Shown: positions 54,418-63,308 of the stretch, one piece after another
Position numbering within the stretch: position 1 is the stretch's first letter
Layout of the letters: the number at the start of each line of letters is the position of its first letter
Source of the DNA: an uncultured Verrucomicrobiales bacterium
GTDB taxonomy: Bacteria; Verrucomicrobiota; Verrucomicrobiia; Verrucomicrobiales; Akkermansiaceae
NCBI GenBank assembly: GCA_937951675.1
Contig: CALFBI010000014.1
Coordinates: 1-64,000, forward strand
Reading direction: 5' to 3'
Length of the DNA: 64,000 nucleotides
Translations under genes and position numbers: made by a program
Notes under the pieces: model-generated
Told to the model about the DNA's origin: nothing
The model's database searches: none
What the model saw: the letters and a program-made list of their open reading frames with translations, nothing else

Positions 54418-54451
54418 AAAAAAAACGCCTCTTCGGATCTCTCCGCGAGGC
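54418..54451 (-). terminator. intrinsic terminator after cysJ
   Basis: On the minus strand a GCCTC/GAGGC stem with an inner CGGA/TCCG pairing is followed by eight Ts. It lies 33 bases after the cysJ stop and immediately before the truC start. Confidence 0.85.
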
Positions 54452-54483
54452 ATTAAAAATGGGAGGTTAAATGGTAGTAATTC

Positions 54484-56211
54484 TTAGTAAACGTCGCGAG
54501 CGTAACGCTTTTCCTTTTTCAGATTACTAACATATTGAGCAGCCTCTTCTTCACTCATCTTACCGTGAGTTTGAATCACCTGATGCAACGCTTTATCAAC
54601 ATCCTTCGCCATTCTTGAGGCATCACCACAAACATAGAAGTAACCTCCTTCACTTAACCATTTCCAAAGTTCTTCACCTTCCTCGATCATGCGATCTTGG
54701 ACGTAGACTTTCTGAGCTTGGTCTCGGGAGAAAGCGGTTGAAAGCTTGTTAAGAACTCCCGCCTCTTGCATTGCGGTGAGTTCATCCTCGTAGAGGAAAT
54801 CAGTCGCGCGATGAGGGTTACCGAAAAAGAGCCAATTTTTCCCGGGCGCTTCTATTGCTTTTCTCTCTTCGAGGAATGCACGGAAAGGAGCAATACCTGT
54901 GCCTGGACCGACCATGATCATTGGCACACTCGCATCTGCGGGAACTCGGAATGCTTTATTATGGTGCATATAAACACCAGGGTTCACGCCATCAGTGCGA
55001 TCCGAAAGGAAAGTCGAGCAAACTCCACCCCGATCCCGATAATGAGAATGGTAACGAATAATCCCAACCGTTAGATGAACTTCGCCGGGATGAGCTTTGG
55101 GACTAGAAGCAATCGAATAAAGTCTTGGCTGAAGCTTTTTGAGCACTCCTAAGAATTCTTCTGCGTCACCAAAATCAGCCGGAAATTCGATAACAAGATC
55201 GATCAATTCACGACCCCAACAAAAATCTTCGATCGCTTTTGCATCATCAGATTCGATTAAAGAACGGATGAGTGGTGCTCCACTCCGAGCCTGCCATTCT
55301 GTAAGAAGTTTCTTATTAAGAGAGCGAATATCATAGTGCTCAATAAGAGCTTCGCGCAGAGATATCTCTTTTTTTCCAATGAAAACCTCTTCTTTAGTAT
55401 TAAAAGGAAGAGCTGCGATAATATCATCAACCATTCCCTCTGGGTTACGCGGGAGGACACCCAAGGCATCACCAACTTCATACTCAAGTCCTGAACCTTC
55501 GAGAGAAAAAGAAACATGATGCGTTTCCTTCTCACCCCCAGGAAGGTTTAAGTTCCGGTTTTCAAGAATCGGAGAAGGAAAAGGGTTTTGCTTACTATAT
55601 CCATCTTCAACATCATCTTCCTCTACGGCCGCAACTTGGGCATTCGCTCCGAAAACCGCCATCGTATCTTTCTTCCACTGCGCAAATTCGTCGTCAAAAT
55701 CAACGTCACATTGAACCAATGGCAGGACGCGCTCCGCACCAAGAGCCGCAAGGCGTTCATCGAATTGAATCGCGCACAGACAATAGTCTGGGTATTCGGT
55801 ATCTCCGAGGCCAAAGACCGCATACTTAAGGCCTTCTAACTTAGGGGCCGTATCAGATAGAATCGCTTCATGGAATGCCGCGGCATTATCTGGTGGCTCA
55901 CCGTCACCATAGGTGCTTGTAATGAGAAGAAGGTGCTTCTCTTGAGCCAAGATGGAAACGTCATAATCCGCCATATCGACGGTTTTAGCATCGTAACCAC
56001 CTTGATTCATCGCCTTCGCGAGTTTCTTGGCAATTCCTTCCGCATTCCCTGTCTGCGATCCCCAAAGAATCGTAACAGGGATAGAAGGGCCTTGAGAGGC
56101 CATCGAGCCACTAGGAAGCCCTGCTAAAGTTTTCGCAAAAAATTCATTCAACCAAGCACGCTGCTCGGCGTTGAATGGGGCGTCATCAGGAATGTAAATG
56201 GGCTGTGACAT
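54484..56211 (-). CDS. cysJ: sulfite reductase flavoprotein (CysJ-like)
   Basis: This 575-residue diflavin reductase passes electrons from NADPH through FAD and FMN, normally to the sulfite reductase hemoprotein. Order: flavodoxin domain (ILWGSQTGNAEGIA, TSTYGDGEPPDNA), FAD-binding domain with RLYSIASSP and RGGVCSTFL, and NADPH domain (MVGPGTGIAPFRAFL, YVCGDASRMAKDV, C-terminal YARDVY). No sulfite reductase subunit gene is adjacent, so the partner is encoded elsewhere and could be another acceptor. A terminator follows. Confidence 0.9.
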   Translation of the reverse strand: MSQPIYIPDDAPFNAEQRAWLNEFFAKTLAGLPSGSMASQGPSIPVTILWGSQTGNAEGIAKKLAKAMNQGGYDAKTVDMADYDVSILAQEKHLLLITSTYGDGEPPDNAAAFHEAILSDTAPKLEGLKYAVFGLGDTEYPDYCLCAIQFDERLAALGAERVLPLVQCDVDFDDEFAQWKKDTMAVFGANAQVAAVEEDDVEDGYSKQNPFPSPILENRNLNLPGGEKETHHVSFSLEGSGLEYEVGDALGVLPRNPEGMVDDIIAALPFNTKEEVFIGKKEISLREALIEHYDIRSLNKKLLTEWQARSGAPLIRSLIESDDAKAIEDFCWGRELIDLVIEFPADFGDAEEFLGVLKKLQPRLYSIASSPKAHPGEVHLTVGIIRYHSHYRDRGGVCSTFLSDRTDGVNPGVYMHHNKAFRVPADASVPMIMVGPGTGIAPFRAFLEERKAIEAPGKNWLFFGNPHRATDFLYEDELTAMQEAGVLNKLSTAFSRDQAQKVYVQDRMIEEGEELWKWLSEGGYFYVCGDASRMAKDVDKALHQVIQTHGKMSEEEAAQYVSNLKKEKRYARDVY

Positions 56212-56316
56212 AACAGTGAAAAATCGGTCGCTTTCGCGCGGTGGAGCAATCTGCCCTCATTCTCAAAAGGTTTCAAGCTCGATTGAAGAGATGACACGCT
56301 TTTTGAGAGCTTGATC

Positions 56317-57261
56317 TTATTTAACTGATGTTTTTAAAAGCTTATAGAGTTCTGAATCCGTCGATAAAATGGTCGAAGTATTAGCATCGATCACTTTATC
56401 ATAGGTTTCCAACGTTTTGACGAATCGATAGAAATCGACTACTTCCTGATTACTCCCATAAGCATCCGCATAAATTTTAGTTGATTTAGCATCTGCTTCC
56501 CCAAGGATTTCTTGAACTTTGCGGTAAGCTTCTGAACGAATTTCGCGCACTTCTTTTTCTCTAGAACCAATGATACGCTCGGCTTCTCCAGCCCCGTCCG
56601 AGCGGAATCGTTCCGCAATTTGCTTACGCTCACTTGTCATCCGGGCGAAAATCTCGCGTTCGACCTGCTCATTATAGTTAATACGCTTAAATCGAATATC
56701 TAAAAGCTCAATTCCAAAGGTCTCTAGCTTAGGACGAGAATTATCAAAAATGTCTTTCTCAACCAAAGCTCGGCCACGCTGAATCGATTCGAAATCAAGA
56801 TCTTTTTCTTCCCCTTCGATTTGAATAGGCACTCTCCCCTTCGTGGTCCGAATCATCTCAATGAGATCATGTTTAGCGACCGCATTACGGGTTTCACTCC
56901 CTAAGATATCATTCATCCGAGACCGTGCGCTGCGCTCATCTGTGAGTGATGTAAAGTAACGAAGAGGGTCAACAATCCTCCAACGAGCGAAAGTATCTAC
57001 AAAGATGTAAAGTTTATCACGTGTCGGCATCTGAGTCACATGCCCGTCCCATTCTAAAACGCGCTTATCAATCTTGATCACTTTCTGAATGAACGGCTTT
57101 TTGAAATAAAGGCCGGCCTTCGTGATAGGATTTCCGATAGGTTTCCCAAATTCGGTGATAATAGATTGATCTCTCTCTTCGACAATAAAGGCGATCTGAG
57201 AAAAGAGCATCCCGAGGAGAACCAAAAGAATGATTCCGAAACTTCCAAATAATTTTTTCAT
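56317..57261 (-). CDS. hflC: HflC, SPFH/band 7 membrane protein
   Basis: This 314-residue protein has one N-terminal membrane helix and a periplasmic SPFH domain. HflC and HflK form a large cage around FtsH and modulate its proteolysis. Recognised features: EERDQSIITEFGKP after the helix, KKPFIQKVIKIDKRVLEW, and a long Glu/Lys/Arg-rich coiled region (ERIIGSREKEVREIRSEA). It starts 25 bases after hflK on the same strand. Confidence 0.94.
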   Translation of the reverse strand: MKKLFGSFGIILLVLLGMLFSQIAFIVEERDQSIITEFGKPIGNPITKAGLYFKKPFIQKVIKIDKRVLEWDGHVTQMPTRDKLYIFVDTFARWRIVDPLRYFTSLTDERSARSRMNDILGSETRNAVAKHDLIEMIRTTKGRVPIQIEGEEKDLDFESIQRGRALVEKDIFDNSRPKLETFGIELLDIRFKRINYNEQVEREIFARMTSERKQIAERFRSDGAGEAERIIGSREKEVREIRSEAYRKVQEILGEADAKSTKIYADAYGSNQEVVDFYRFVKTLETYDKVIDANTSTILSTDSELYKLLKTSVK

Positions 57262-57286
57262 CGTTTTTAAAATGTTGCTGAGTGTT

Positions 57287-58282
57287 TTATTGATTCAACT
57301 TAAGAAGAGGCAGAAGGCCTTTCACCTCCTCATCAATAATATATTTATTTTTCGCACGAGGTAGAACCTCCTGCATTTTTTCATAATAAAGACGACTCCG
57401 AGTGACCTCTGGAGCCTTCAAATATTCGGTCAGAAGAGCTTGGAAGCGTTTAGCGTCACCTAGTGATTCATTCACGCGCTGTGTCGCCTTTCCTTCAGCT
57501 TCGGCGATACTCCGGTCAGCCTCCCCTCGTGCTCTTGGGACGGCCTTGTTATACTCCCCCTTCGCGTTATTAATCTTCTGCTCTCTCTCTTGCTGAGCCT
57601 TATTAACTTCATTGAAGGAAGCTTGCACCGGGGCAGGAGGGTTCACGTTAATCAGCTGAACTTGATCAATTTCAAAGCCTAGTTCGTAACGATCCGCAAG
57701 GGTTTGAAGCTTTTCTAATGCTTCCGACTCAATTGCTTGCCTCCCAATCGTCAAGACCTCATCAATGGTGCGATCCCCAACCACTTCCCGCATCACTGAT
57801 TCCGAAGAATCCCGCAGTGTGTCTTCCGGGTTACGAACCTTGAAGGTATAAGCTTCTGGATCAGTAATCCGATATTGAACAATCCATTCAACCAGGGCCG
57901 CATTCTTATCACCTGTAATCATCGATTTCTCGACTTCCTGTTCTTTTTTCCCCCAGCGATCATAACTACTTGAAAATTGATACTTATTGGTCGCGCCAGG
58001 AGTTCCAAAGCCAAACTCGAGCTTTTGTTGACGCTTCACGCGCACGCTGTATTTTCTATCAATTCCAAAGGGAAGTTTGAAATTAAGACCGGGATCAACC
58101 GTTTTGAGAACCTTACCGAATCGAAGCACAACGGCTTTTGAATCAGCAGGAACACTGTAAATGGAAGTCGCCAGAACAGAAGCAATCAAAATAAAGAGAG
58201 CAATCCCTCCTATTTTCTGTGGTTTAAAGACCCCTTCGATGAGTTCTTGAGGTGTAATAGTGCGGTGTGACATCTGCTCCAC
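57287..58282 (-). CDS. hflK: HflK, SPFH/band 7 membrane protein
   Basis: This 331-residue protein has a cytoplasmic N terminus, a single helix (IGGIALFILIASVLATSIYS) and a periplasmic SPFH domain (VVLRFGKVLKTVDPGLNFKLPFG), then a charged helix (KATQRVNESLGDA). It forms the HflKC complex with HflC, encoded next. The N-terminal MEQM may be extra; a start at 58273 (MSHRTITP) is possible. It is divergent from the uncharacterised gene at 58348. Confidence 0.93.
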   Translation of the reverse strand: MEQMSHRTITPQELIEGVFKPQKIGGIALFILIASVLATSIYSVPADSKAVVLRFGKVLKTVDPGLNFKLPFGIDRKYSVRVKRQQKLEFGFGTPGATNKYQFSSSYDRWGKKEQEVEKSMITGDKNAALVEWIVQYRITDPEAYTFKVRNPEDTLRDSSESVMREVVGDRTIDEVLTIGRQAIESEALEKLQTLADRYELGFEIDQVQLINVNPPAPVQASFNEVNKAQQEREQKINNAKGEYNKAVPRARGEADRSIAEAEGKATQRVNESLGDAKRFQALLTEYLKAPEVTRSRLYYEKMQEVLPRAKNKYIIDEEVKGLLPLLKLNQ

Positions 58283-58347
58283 TATTACTTGATCGATTTT
58301 CTTTTCAACGATAAATGAAACTGTCCTATTTTTAAACTTCTCATCAT

Positions 58348-59004
58348 ATGTCTACTCCTACCCAAAAGCGCCTTTTGATCTTGGAAATCATGGAGCCTTT
58401 AGAAGCCTGCCAACAATTCGATTGGGGTGAATATGGATCTTCTGCGTATGAAAGCTTAGTCGAATTCTCTCTTGAGCAAATGAAAGGGTTACAAGACTTT
58501 CATCTTCGTTTCCTTTACTCTGATGAAAAGGCCTTAGACGCGATTCGTTTTTGGATTTTACCGCTCATGGGGGATCAATATGAAATGAGTCAAACAGGCC
58601 TGTATTCCCTTAAAGACTGGGGAGGAGAACCTGTTTCTATTGAATTCACCTCTCAACCTCAAACCCCCGCTTTCCCTATAAAAGAGGAAGGCTTTGACTT
58701 CATTTGCCAAGGCTCACTCCTCTGCCCGATGCTTTCAGCTCGCGTCATTCATACCGCCTTAGCCAAGCAATCGCATGATTACATCACCGGGAAAAGCCCT
58801 CATGAGGGCCTCTATTTTGAGGCACTCAAAAAGCCTTACACAAAACAAAATCATTACGAACTCCCTGCCTTTGAAAGGATTGAATCGGCGGCCGATTTTC
58901 AAAAAGCGTTGTCTCAACCTTTTGGCCCCAGACTCAAAAAAATCCTGAAACGTCACCAGTCTCCGGCCCCTCTAGAACCAAAAATTCCAGAGAGGATGGA
59001 GTGA
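58348..59004 (+). CDS. uncharacterised protein, possibly divergent DUF2064-like
   Basis: This 218-residue soluble protein has no signal peptide. The middle (FDFICQGSLLCPMLSARVIHTAL) and GKSPHEGLYFEALKKP faintly resemble DUF2064 glycosyltransferase-like proteins, where GSDCP and DGGYY motifs occur, but the key residues are changed. I cannot assign a function. It stands alone between divergent hflK and convergent purU. Confidence 0.6.
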   Translation: MSTPTQKRLLILEIMEPLEACQQFDWGEYGSSAYESLVEFSLEQMKGLQDFHLRFLYSDEKALDAIRFWILPLMGDQYEMSQTGLYSLKDWGGEPVSIEFTSQPQTPAFPIKEEGFDFICQGSLLCPMLSARVIHTALAKQSHDYITGKSPHEGLYFEALKKPYTKQNHYELPAFERIESAADFQKALSQPFGPRLKKILKRHQSPAPLEPKIPERME

Positions 59005-59047
59005 AACGATTCAGGAAATTTTTACAAAAAAGCCTCTCCTTTACAGA

Positions 59048-59905
59048 TCAATCTGGGAAAGTAATGGCACGGTTATCATCAATAATGGTGCGTTCATGGA
59101 CATGAAGTCGAATTCCACGAGCTAACGCGGTGCGCTCGCAATCACGGCCAAGACGAACTAAATCTTTCACACTATGGAAGTGTTGAATCCGAGAAACTTC
59201 TTGTTCAATAATAGGCCCTGCATCGAGATCTCCAGTGACATAATGACAGGTCGCTCCGATATATTTCACGCTGCGCTCATAAGCTTTGCGGTAAGGATTC
59301 GCCCCAATGAAAGCAGGTAAAAAACTGTGGTGAATATTGATCATACTCCCTCTATAAGCATCACAGAACCATTCAGGCATGATCTGCATAAAGCGCGCCA
59401 AAACAACAAGCTCAACGCCTTCCTCTTTAGTGATTTGGCTTATTTTCTTGAAGCCGGCTTCTTTTTTTTCACCGTCCATTTCAATGAAATGAAAAGGAAT
59501 CCCCGCTTTTTCCGCAATCTCTTGGCAGTCAGTGCGGTTACCTATAATCGAAGTGATTTCAATCGGCATTTCGCCTAATTGAGTTCTCCACAATAAATCA
59601 TTAAGGCAGTGGTCGGTCTTCGTCACCAAAATCGCCGTCTTCATCAAGTAAGGAAGTTTGCGGAAAGTGTAATCAGCCTTGAGTGATTTGCCTAAAGCTT
59701 CAAAACCATTTACAAAAGTATCAAGATCAACCTCAAGATTTTCGGCATCAATTTCTACTCGGGCAAAGAAGCGCTCCTTCTCTCGATCTGTGAATTGATT
59801 AAACTCGACCAAGTTCCCATTATGATCCGAAATATAACCCGCAATTTTTGCGACTACTCCGGGCTGATCTGGGCAACTGATTTTAAGAATGAGTCCGTTT
59901 TTCAT
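59048..59905 (-). CDS. purU: formyltetrahydrofolate deformylase
   Basis: This 285-residue enzyme hydrolyses 10-formyl-THF to formate and THF. The N-terminal ACT domain is visible (CPDQPGVVAKIAGYI), followed by the formyl-transferase-like domain with INIHHSFLPAFIGANPYRKA and GATCHYVTGDLDAGPIIEQ, containing the catalytic Asn, His and Asp. A LysR-type regulator gene lies just upstream (37 bases) on the same strand. Confidence 0.95.
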   Translation of the reverse strand: MKNGLILKISCPDQPGVVAKIAGYISDHNGNLVEFNQFTDREKERFFARVEIDAENLEVDLDTFVNGFEALGKSLKADYTFRKLPYLMKTAILVTKTDHCLNDLLWRTQLGEMPIEITSIIGNRTDCQEIAEKAGIPFHFIEMDGEKKEAGFKKISQITKEEGVELVVLARFMQIMPEWFCDAYRGSMINIHHSFLPAFIGANPYRKAYERSVKYIGATCHYVTGDLDAGPIIEQEVSRIQHFHSVKDLVRLGRDCERTALARGIRLHVHERTIIDDNRAITFPD

Positions 59906-59942
59906 AGTTACTTTTTTATCTATAATAATTAATTTTAATAAT

Positions 59943-60836
59943 TCAAACCTTAATTTCTTTTGCTACTTTTGTCCCTATTCGCAAAAATCGTTTCACTAAA
60001 GGCTTCATTTCTCCTTGATAAACCCCCGCAATGATTAACTTCGGAAACCGGCTCAAAGGCAAGCTTCGTAATCCTTCAGGAAGAGTCATCCCTGGAACGA
60101 TAACACTGACCCCAACTCCAAAGCCTCGAAGAACATATTCTTCAACCACTTCTAGAGAAGAAGTCTCAAAGTCTGGCTGCCACTGTAGCCCCTGAGTCAA
60201 AAGCCCTTCTTCGAACAAATCTCGAATGACCTCTGATTGCTTGAGTGTGATCAAGGCATTCGAACCTAACTTTCCGGATTCCTTTTTCAATAAGTCCCAA
60301 ATTTGAGAATCTCTCTGAGCAGGGTGGTTCTCAGGCACCAAAAAACACAGCGAAAGCTTCATCAGAGGAGCTATTTCACTAGAAGAAGCCTCGTAGGGGT
60401 GAACGGGGCCCACAAAGACATCAATCTCTCCCCGCTTCAGCTGCACCGGAACTTCCTGAAGGGGAACATCTTTGACCTGTAATTTGAGTCCGGGAACTTC
60501 TTCCTGCAATCTCAATAAGACCTCTGGCATATGCATGCGAGCGACCGTTGCTGAAGCCCCTAAGACTAAAGTCACTGAATCTCCTCCCCGTAGCGAGGCT
60601 TCAACCTCATCTAGCTTTGAAAAAAAAGGGTAGGCAAAATCATACAGCTTTTCTCCTTCTCTCGTAAGCTCGAAGGGACGACGATGAAAAAGAGAAACCC
60701 CTAAATCTTTCTCCAGCTGCAAAACCTGGGAACTCACCGCAGGCTGCTGAATTTGGTAAGGCATTTTTTTCACCGCAGCACTAATCCCCTCATACTTTGC
60801 AACGTAATAAAAAAGTTCGAGGTGGTGAATATTCAT
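59943..60836 (-). CDS. LysR family transcriptional regulator
   Basis: This 297-residue regulator has an N-terminal winged helix (LELFYYVAKYEGISAAVKKM, QQPAVSSQVLQLEKDLGVSLFHRRP) and a C-terminal effector domain. It lies upstream of purU on the same strand, so it may be cotranscribed with that gene instead of controlling it from a divergent promoter. It is divergent from dtd. The effector is unknown. Confidence 0.92.
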   Translation of the reverse strand: MNIHHLELFYYVAKYEGISAAVKKMPYQIQQPAVSSQVLQLEKDLGVSLFHRRPFELTREGEKLYDFAYPFFSKLDEVEASLRGGDSVTLVLGASATVARMHMPEVLLRLQEEVPGLKLQVKDVPLQEVPVQLKRGEIDVFVGPVHPYEASSSEIAPLMKLSLCFLVPENHPAQRDSQIWDLLKKESGKLGSNALITLKQSEVIRDLFEEGLLTQGLQWQPDFETSSLEVVEEYVLRGFGVGVSVIVPGMTLPEGLRSLPLSRFPKLIIAGVYQGEMKPLVKRFLRIGTKVAKEIKV

Positions 60837-60921
60837 CTTTAGGAATGTTTAAAGAAAGAGCACGGCCTCCTTCAATCATTTTTTAGATGCTTCGAATGGA
60901 GAACTTCTTCAACATACCGAT

Positions 60922-61374
60922 ATGAGAGCTGTCATCCAAAGAGTGAAGCGAGCTGAAGTCCAAGTGGCTCATACCGTCACGGGAAAAATCGGGCCTGGCG
61001 TTCTCATTCTGCTCGCTCTCGCCCCCGAAGACACCGAAAAAGAGATTCATTGGCTCGCATCCAAAATTATGAAATTGCGACTCTTTGATGATGAACAAGG
61101 ACGCATGAACCTTAATGCAGAGCAGGCTGATGCAGACTTTCTAGTCGTCAGTCAATTTACGCTCTACGCAAGCACCCGCAAAGGAAATCGCCCCTCCTTT
61201 TCTCGCTCTGCATCCCCCGAAGTAGCTCAGCCTCTCTATCTTCATTTTATCCAAACCCTTCAATCTTTAGCAAAAAAAGACATTCATACCGGAGACTTCG
61301 GAAAACATATGGAAATAAGCCTCGTCAATGACGGGCCCGTCACGATCATGCTCGACAGCAAACTTTTAGAATGA
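60922..61374 (+). CDS. dtd: D-aminoacyl-tRNA deacylase
   Basis: This 150-residue enzyme removes mischarged D-amino acids and glycine from tRNA. Signatures: MRAVIQRVKRAEV, the SQFTLYA motif and the late NDGPVTIMLDS with the Gly-cis-Pro motif region. It is a dimer in known species. The L,D-transpeptidase gene follows after 30 bases and may be cotranscribed. Confidence 0.97.
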   Translation: MRAVIQRVKRAEVQVAHTVTGKIGPGVLILLALAPEDTEKEIHWLASKIMKLRLFDDEQGRMNLNAEQADADFLVVSQFTLYASTRKGNRPSFSRSASPEVAQPLYLHFIQTLQSLAKKDIHTGDFGKHMEISLVNDGPVTIMLDSKLLE

Positions 61375-61404
61375 TTTCTTTTTTGAAAATCCCTTCATTT
61401 CATT

Positions 61405-62034
61405 ATGACAACATTCCCAGTTCCCTCTAAGATCGCTCTTCTCTTATTTTCTCTTGCGGTAAGCTTCGGCCTGGTCGCTTGTGTGCCGGTCTCCTCATCT
61501 CAAGGAGGAAAGCCCACGAGCCGCTATATGGCAGACTTAGGCACCACTCCTCAAAATTCCTCCTTAAATCCTCTCACAAGCTCCGCATTTTGGGATGGCG
61601 ATGGGATTTCTGGCACACCCAGCATCAGAATCAACCTTGCCGAGCAAAAAGCTTATTTTTACAAAGGAGACCAAATCGTAGGAATGTCTCCCATCTCTTC
61701 AGGAATTGCGACTCGCCGAACTCCTAAAGGGAAATTCCGTATTACGCAAAAGAACAAAAACCATTTCTCTTCTCTTTACGGTGTCATTAAAGACAACGCG
61801 ACGGGGAAGGTCATCAATGACGACGCTGATACCAGAAAACATCGCGCTAAAGCGGGGCAAACGTTCCATCGTGCTCCGATGCCTTACTTTATGCGATTCA
61901 ATGGTGGAATTGGGATGCACACTGGACACCTTCCAGGATACGCCGCTTCTCATGGATGCATCAGACTTCCTGACCACATGGCTAAAACTTTCTTCGAAAA
62001 CGCCAAGGTCGGCACCCCTGTCATTGTCGAATAA
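61405..62034 (+). CDS. L,D-transpeptidase (YkuD) lipoprotein
   Basis: This 209-residue protein has a signal peptide and a lipobox-like LVAC at about residues 23-26, so it is probably a lipoprotein. The YkuD domain is clear: RINLAEQKAYFYKGDQIV, the TPKGKFRI motif and the catalytic Cys in SHGCIRLPD with the GMHTG His. It should cross-link peptidoglycan or attach proteins to it. Confidence 0.92.
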   Translation: MTTFPVPSKIALLLFSLAVSFGLVACVPVSSSQGGKPTSRYMADLGTTPQNSSLNPLTSSAFWDGDGISGTPSIRINLAEQKAYFYKGDQIVGMSPISSGIATRRTPKGKFRITQKNKNHFSSLYGVIKDNATGKVINDDADTRKHRAKAGQTFHRAPMPYFMRFNGGIGMHTGHLPGYAASHGCIRLPDHMAKTFFENAKVGTPVIVE

Positions 62035-62189
62035 AGCGAGGTCTCGGCGCGAAAAAAAGCCATCGCAAAATCGCTTTCGTCTTTGAAGCACCTTTTTATT
62101 CATCAGGTCATCGGGGCGGACTCCTCTGGATGCCTCGAATCACTTCCTTTCGTGACTCACCCCCCATTCCGCTGATTGAAACCCTCCAA

Positions 62190-62218
62190 AAGCTCGTGAA
62201 AAATCTTTCCGCGAGCTT
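62190..62218 (+). other. hairpin upstream of the DUF2853 gene
   Basis: A 7-bp stem AAGCTCG/CGAGCTT (62190-62196 with 62212-62218) with a 15-base loop lies in the otherwise featureless interval 62035-62298. It has no U-tract. Its role is unknown. Confidence 0.3.
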
Positions 62219-62298
62219 CACCGAAAGTGATGAAAGTCGCCCCTCCTCATCCATTTTCTCTTGAAGCATTTCCTCTCATCTGACAGTGATAAAGAACT

Positions 62299-62640
62299 AT
62301 GAGTAAATTCGACGACGCTATTGAAGCATGTAAAAAACAAATGGAAGCTCAATCCATTTCCTGTGATGAAACCCTCCTTCACGCGATCGCTAAAGGTCTT
62401 GGGCCCTCTATCTACAATAAAGATGCTAACCTTGTGGCAGCCTCTGACGCAGGAGAGATGAAAACGATCAAAGAAAAATTTATTGCCGGAAAATTAGGTG
62501 TTTCTGACGAAGGAAAGCAAGATGAAGCCATTCAATACGCGGTCGACGCGATTGGGAAATCAAACCGCTCTAAACTACGCCCCGTCTTTTATTACCTTAT
62601 TGTGAAAAAGCTCGGTAAGAGTTCCGTTTACTCGGCATAA
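62299..62640 (+). CDS. DUF2853 family protein
   Basis: This 113-residue protein has the DUF2853 pattern: an early MSKFDDAIEACKKQM, the LGPSIYNKDANLVAASD motif, the KFIAGKLGV stretch and the late GKSNRSKLRPVFYYL. The family has no established function. It is soluble and helical. A terminator follows directly. Confidence 0.88.
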   Translation: MSKFDDAIEACKKQMEAQSISCDETLLHAIAKGLGPSIYNKDANLVAASDAGEMKTIKEKFIAGKLGVSDEGKQDEAIQYAVDAIGKSNRSKLRPVFYYLIVKKLGKSSVYSA

Positions 62641-62653
62641 TTTTTACCGTTCT

Positions 62654-62696
62654 AAAAAAAGTCATTGTGAATTTTTACCCCGCAATGGCTTTTTTC
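62654..62696 (+). terminator. intrinsic terminator after the DUF2853 gene
   Basis: A run of As, then the stem GTCATTG/CAATGGC (62661-62667 with 62683-62689, one G-U pair), then six Ts. It may also serve the convergent trpG transcript. Confidence 0.85.
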
Positions 62697-62733
62697 TTTT
62701 CTCACACGACTTCTAAAAAGCCTTTAAGTGGCC

Positions 62734-63303
62734 TTACGAAGAGTAATTTAAAAAAGTTTGCAGCATCGCTTTCCCATGCTCCGTAAGAATGGACTCCGGA
62801 TGGAACTGCACTCCATGCACTTCATATTCTCGATGCTTGAGACCCATGATATGACCATCTTCCGTGCGCGCGGTGATTTCTAAGCACTCTGGCAAGCTCT
62901 CTTCCTCGACTGTTAGTGAATGGTAACGTGTAGCTTGGAATGGGGACGGCAAACCCGCAAAGACACTTTGGCCCTGATGATGAACTTGTGAGGTCTTGCC
63001 ATGCATAAGCACTGAAGCTCGCACCACCTTCCCGCCAAAAACTTGACCAATCGATTGATGCCCCAGACAAACCCCTAAAATAGGAATCGTCGGAGCAAAG
63101 GCCTCAATCACATCACAACTCACTCCAGCCTCATTAGGGCTACAAGGCCCAGGAGAAACACAAAGGTGGCTAGGCGCAAGTTTCCGAACATCTTCCACTG
63201 TGACCGCGTCATTACGGACGACTTTCATCTCCGCACCAAGCTCCCCAAAATACTGCACCAAATTATAGGTGAAGGAGTCGTAATTATCTATAACTAGAAG
63301 CAT
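62734..63303 (-). CDS. trpG: anthranilate synthase glutamine amidotransferase subunit
   Basis: This 189-residue class I amidotransferase feeds ammonia from glutamine to TrpE. It has [17 protein letters not shown], the oxyanion and nucleophile motifs SPGPCSP and GVCLGHQ (catalytic Cys), and the His/Glu pair in QFHPESI. It may also serve para-aminobenzoate synthesis, since PabA-type and TrpG-type subunits are alike. It starts 5 bases after trpE. Confidence 0.93.
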   Translation of the reverse strand: MLLVIDNYDSFTYNLVQYFGELGAEMKVVRNDAVTVEDVRKLAPSHLCVSPGPCSPNEAGVSCDVIEAFAPTIPILGVCLGHQSIGQVFGGKVVRASVLMHGKTSQVHHQGQSVFAGLPSPFQATRYHSLTVEEESLPECLEITARTEDGHIMGLKHREYEVHGVQFHPESILTEHGKAMLQTFLNYSS

Positions 63304-63308
63304 TGTAA

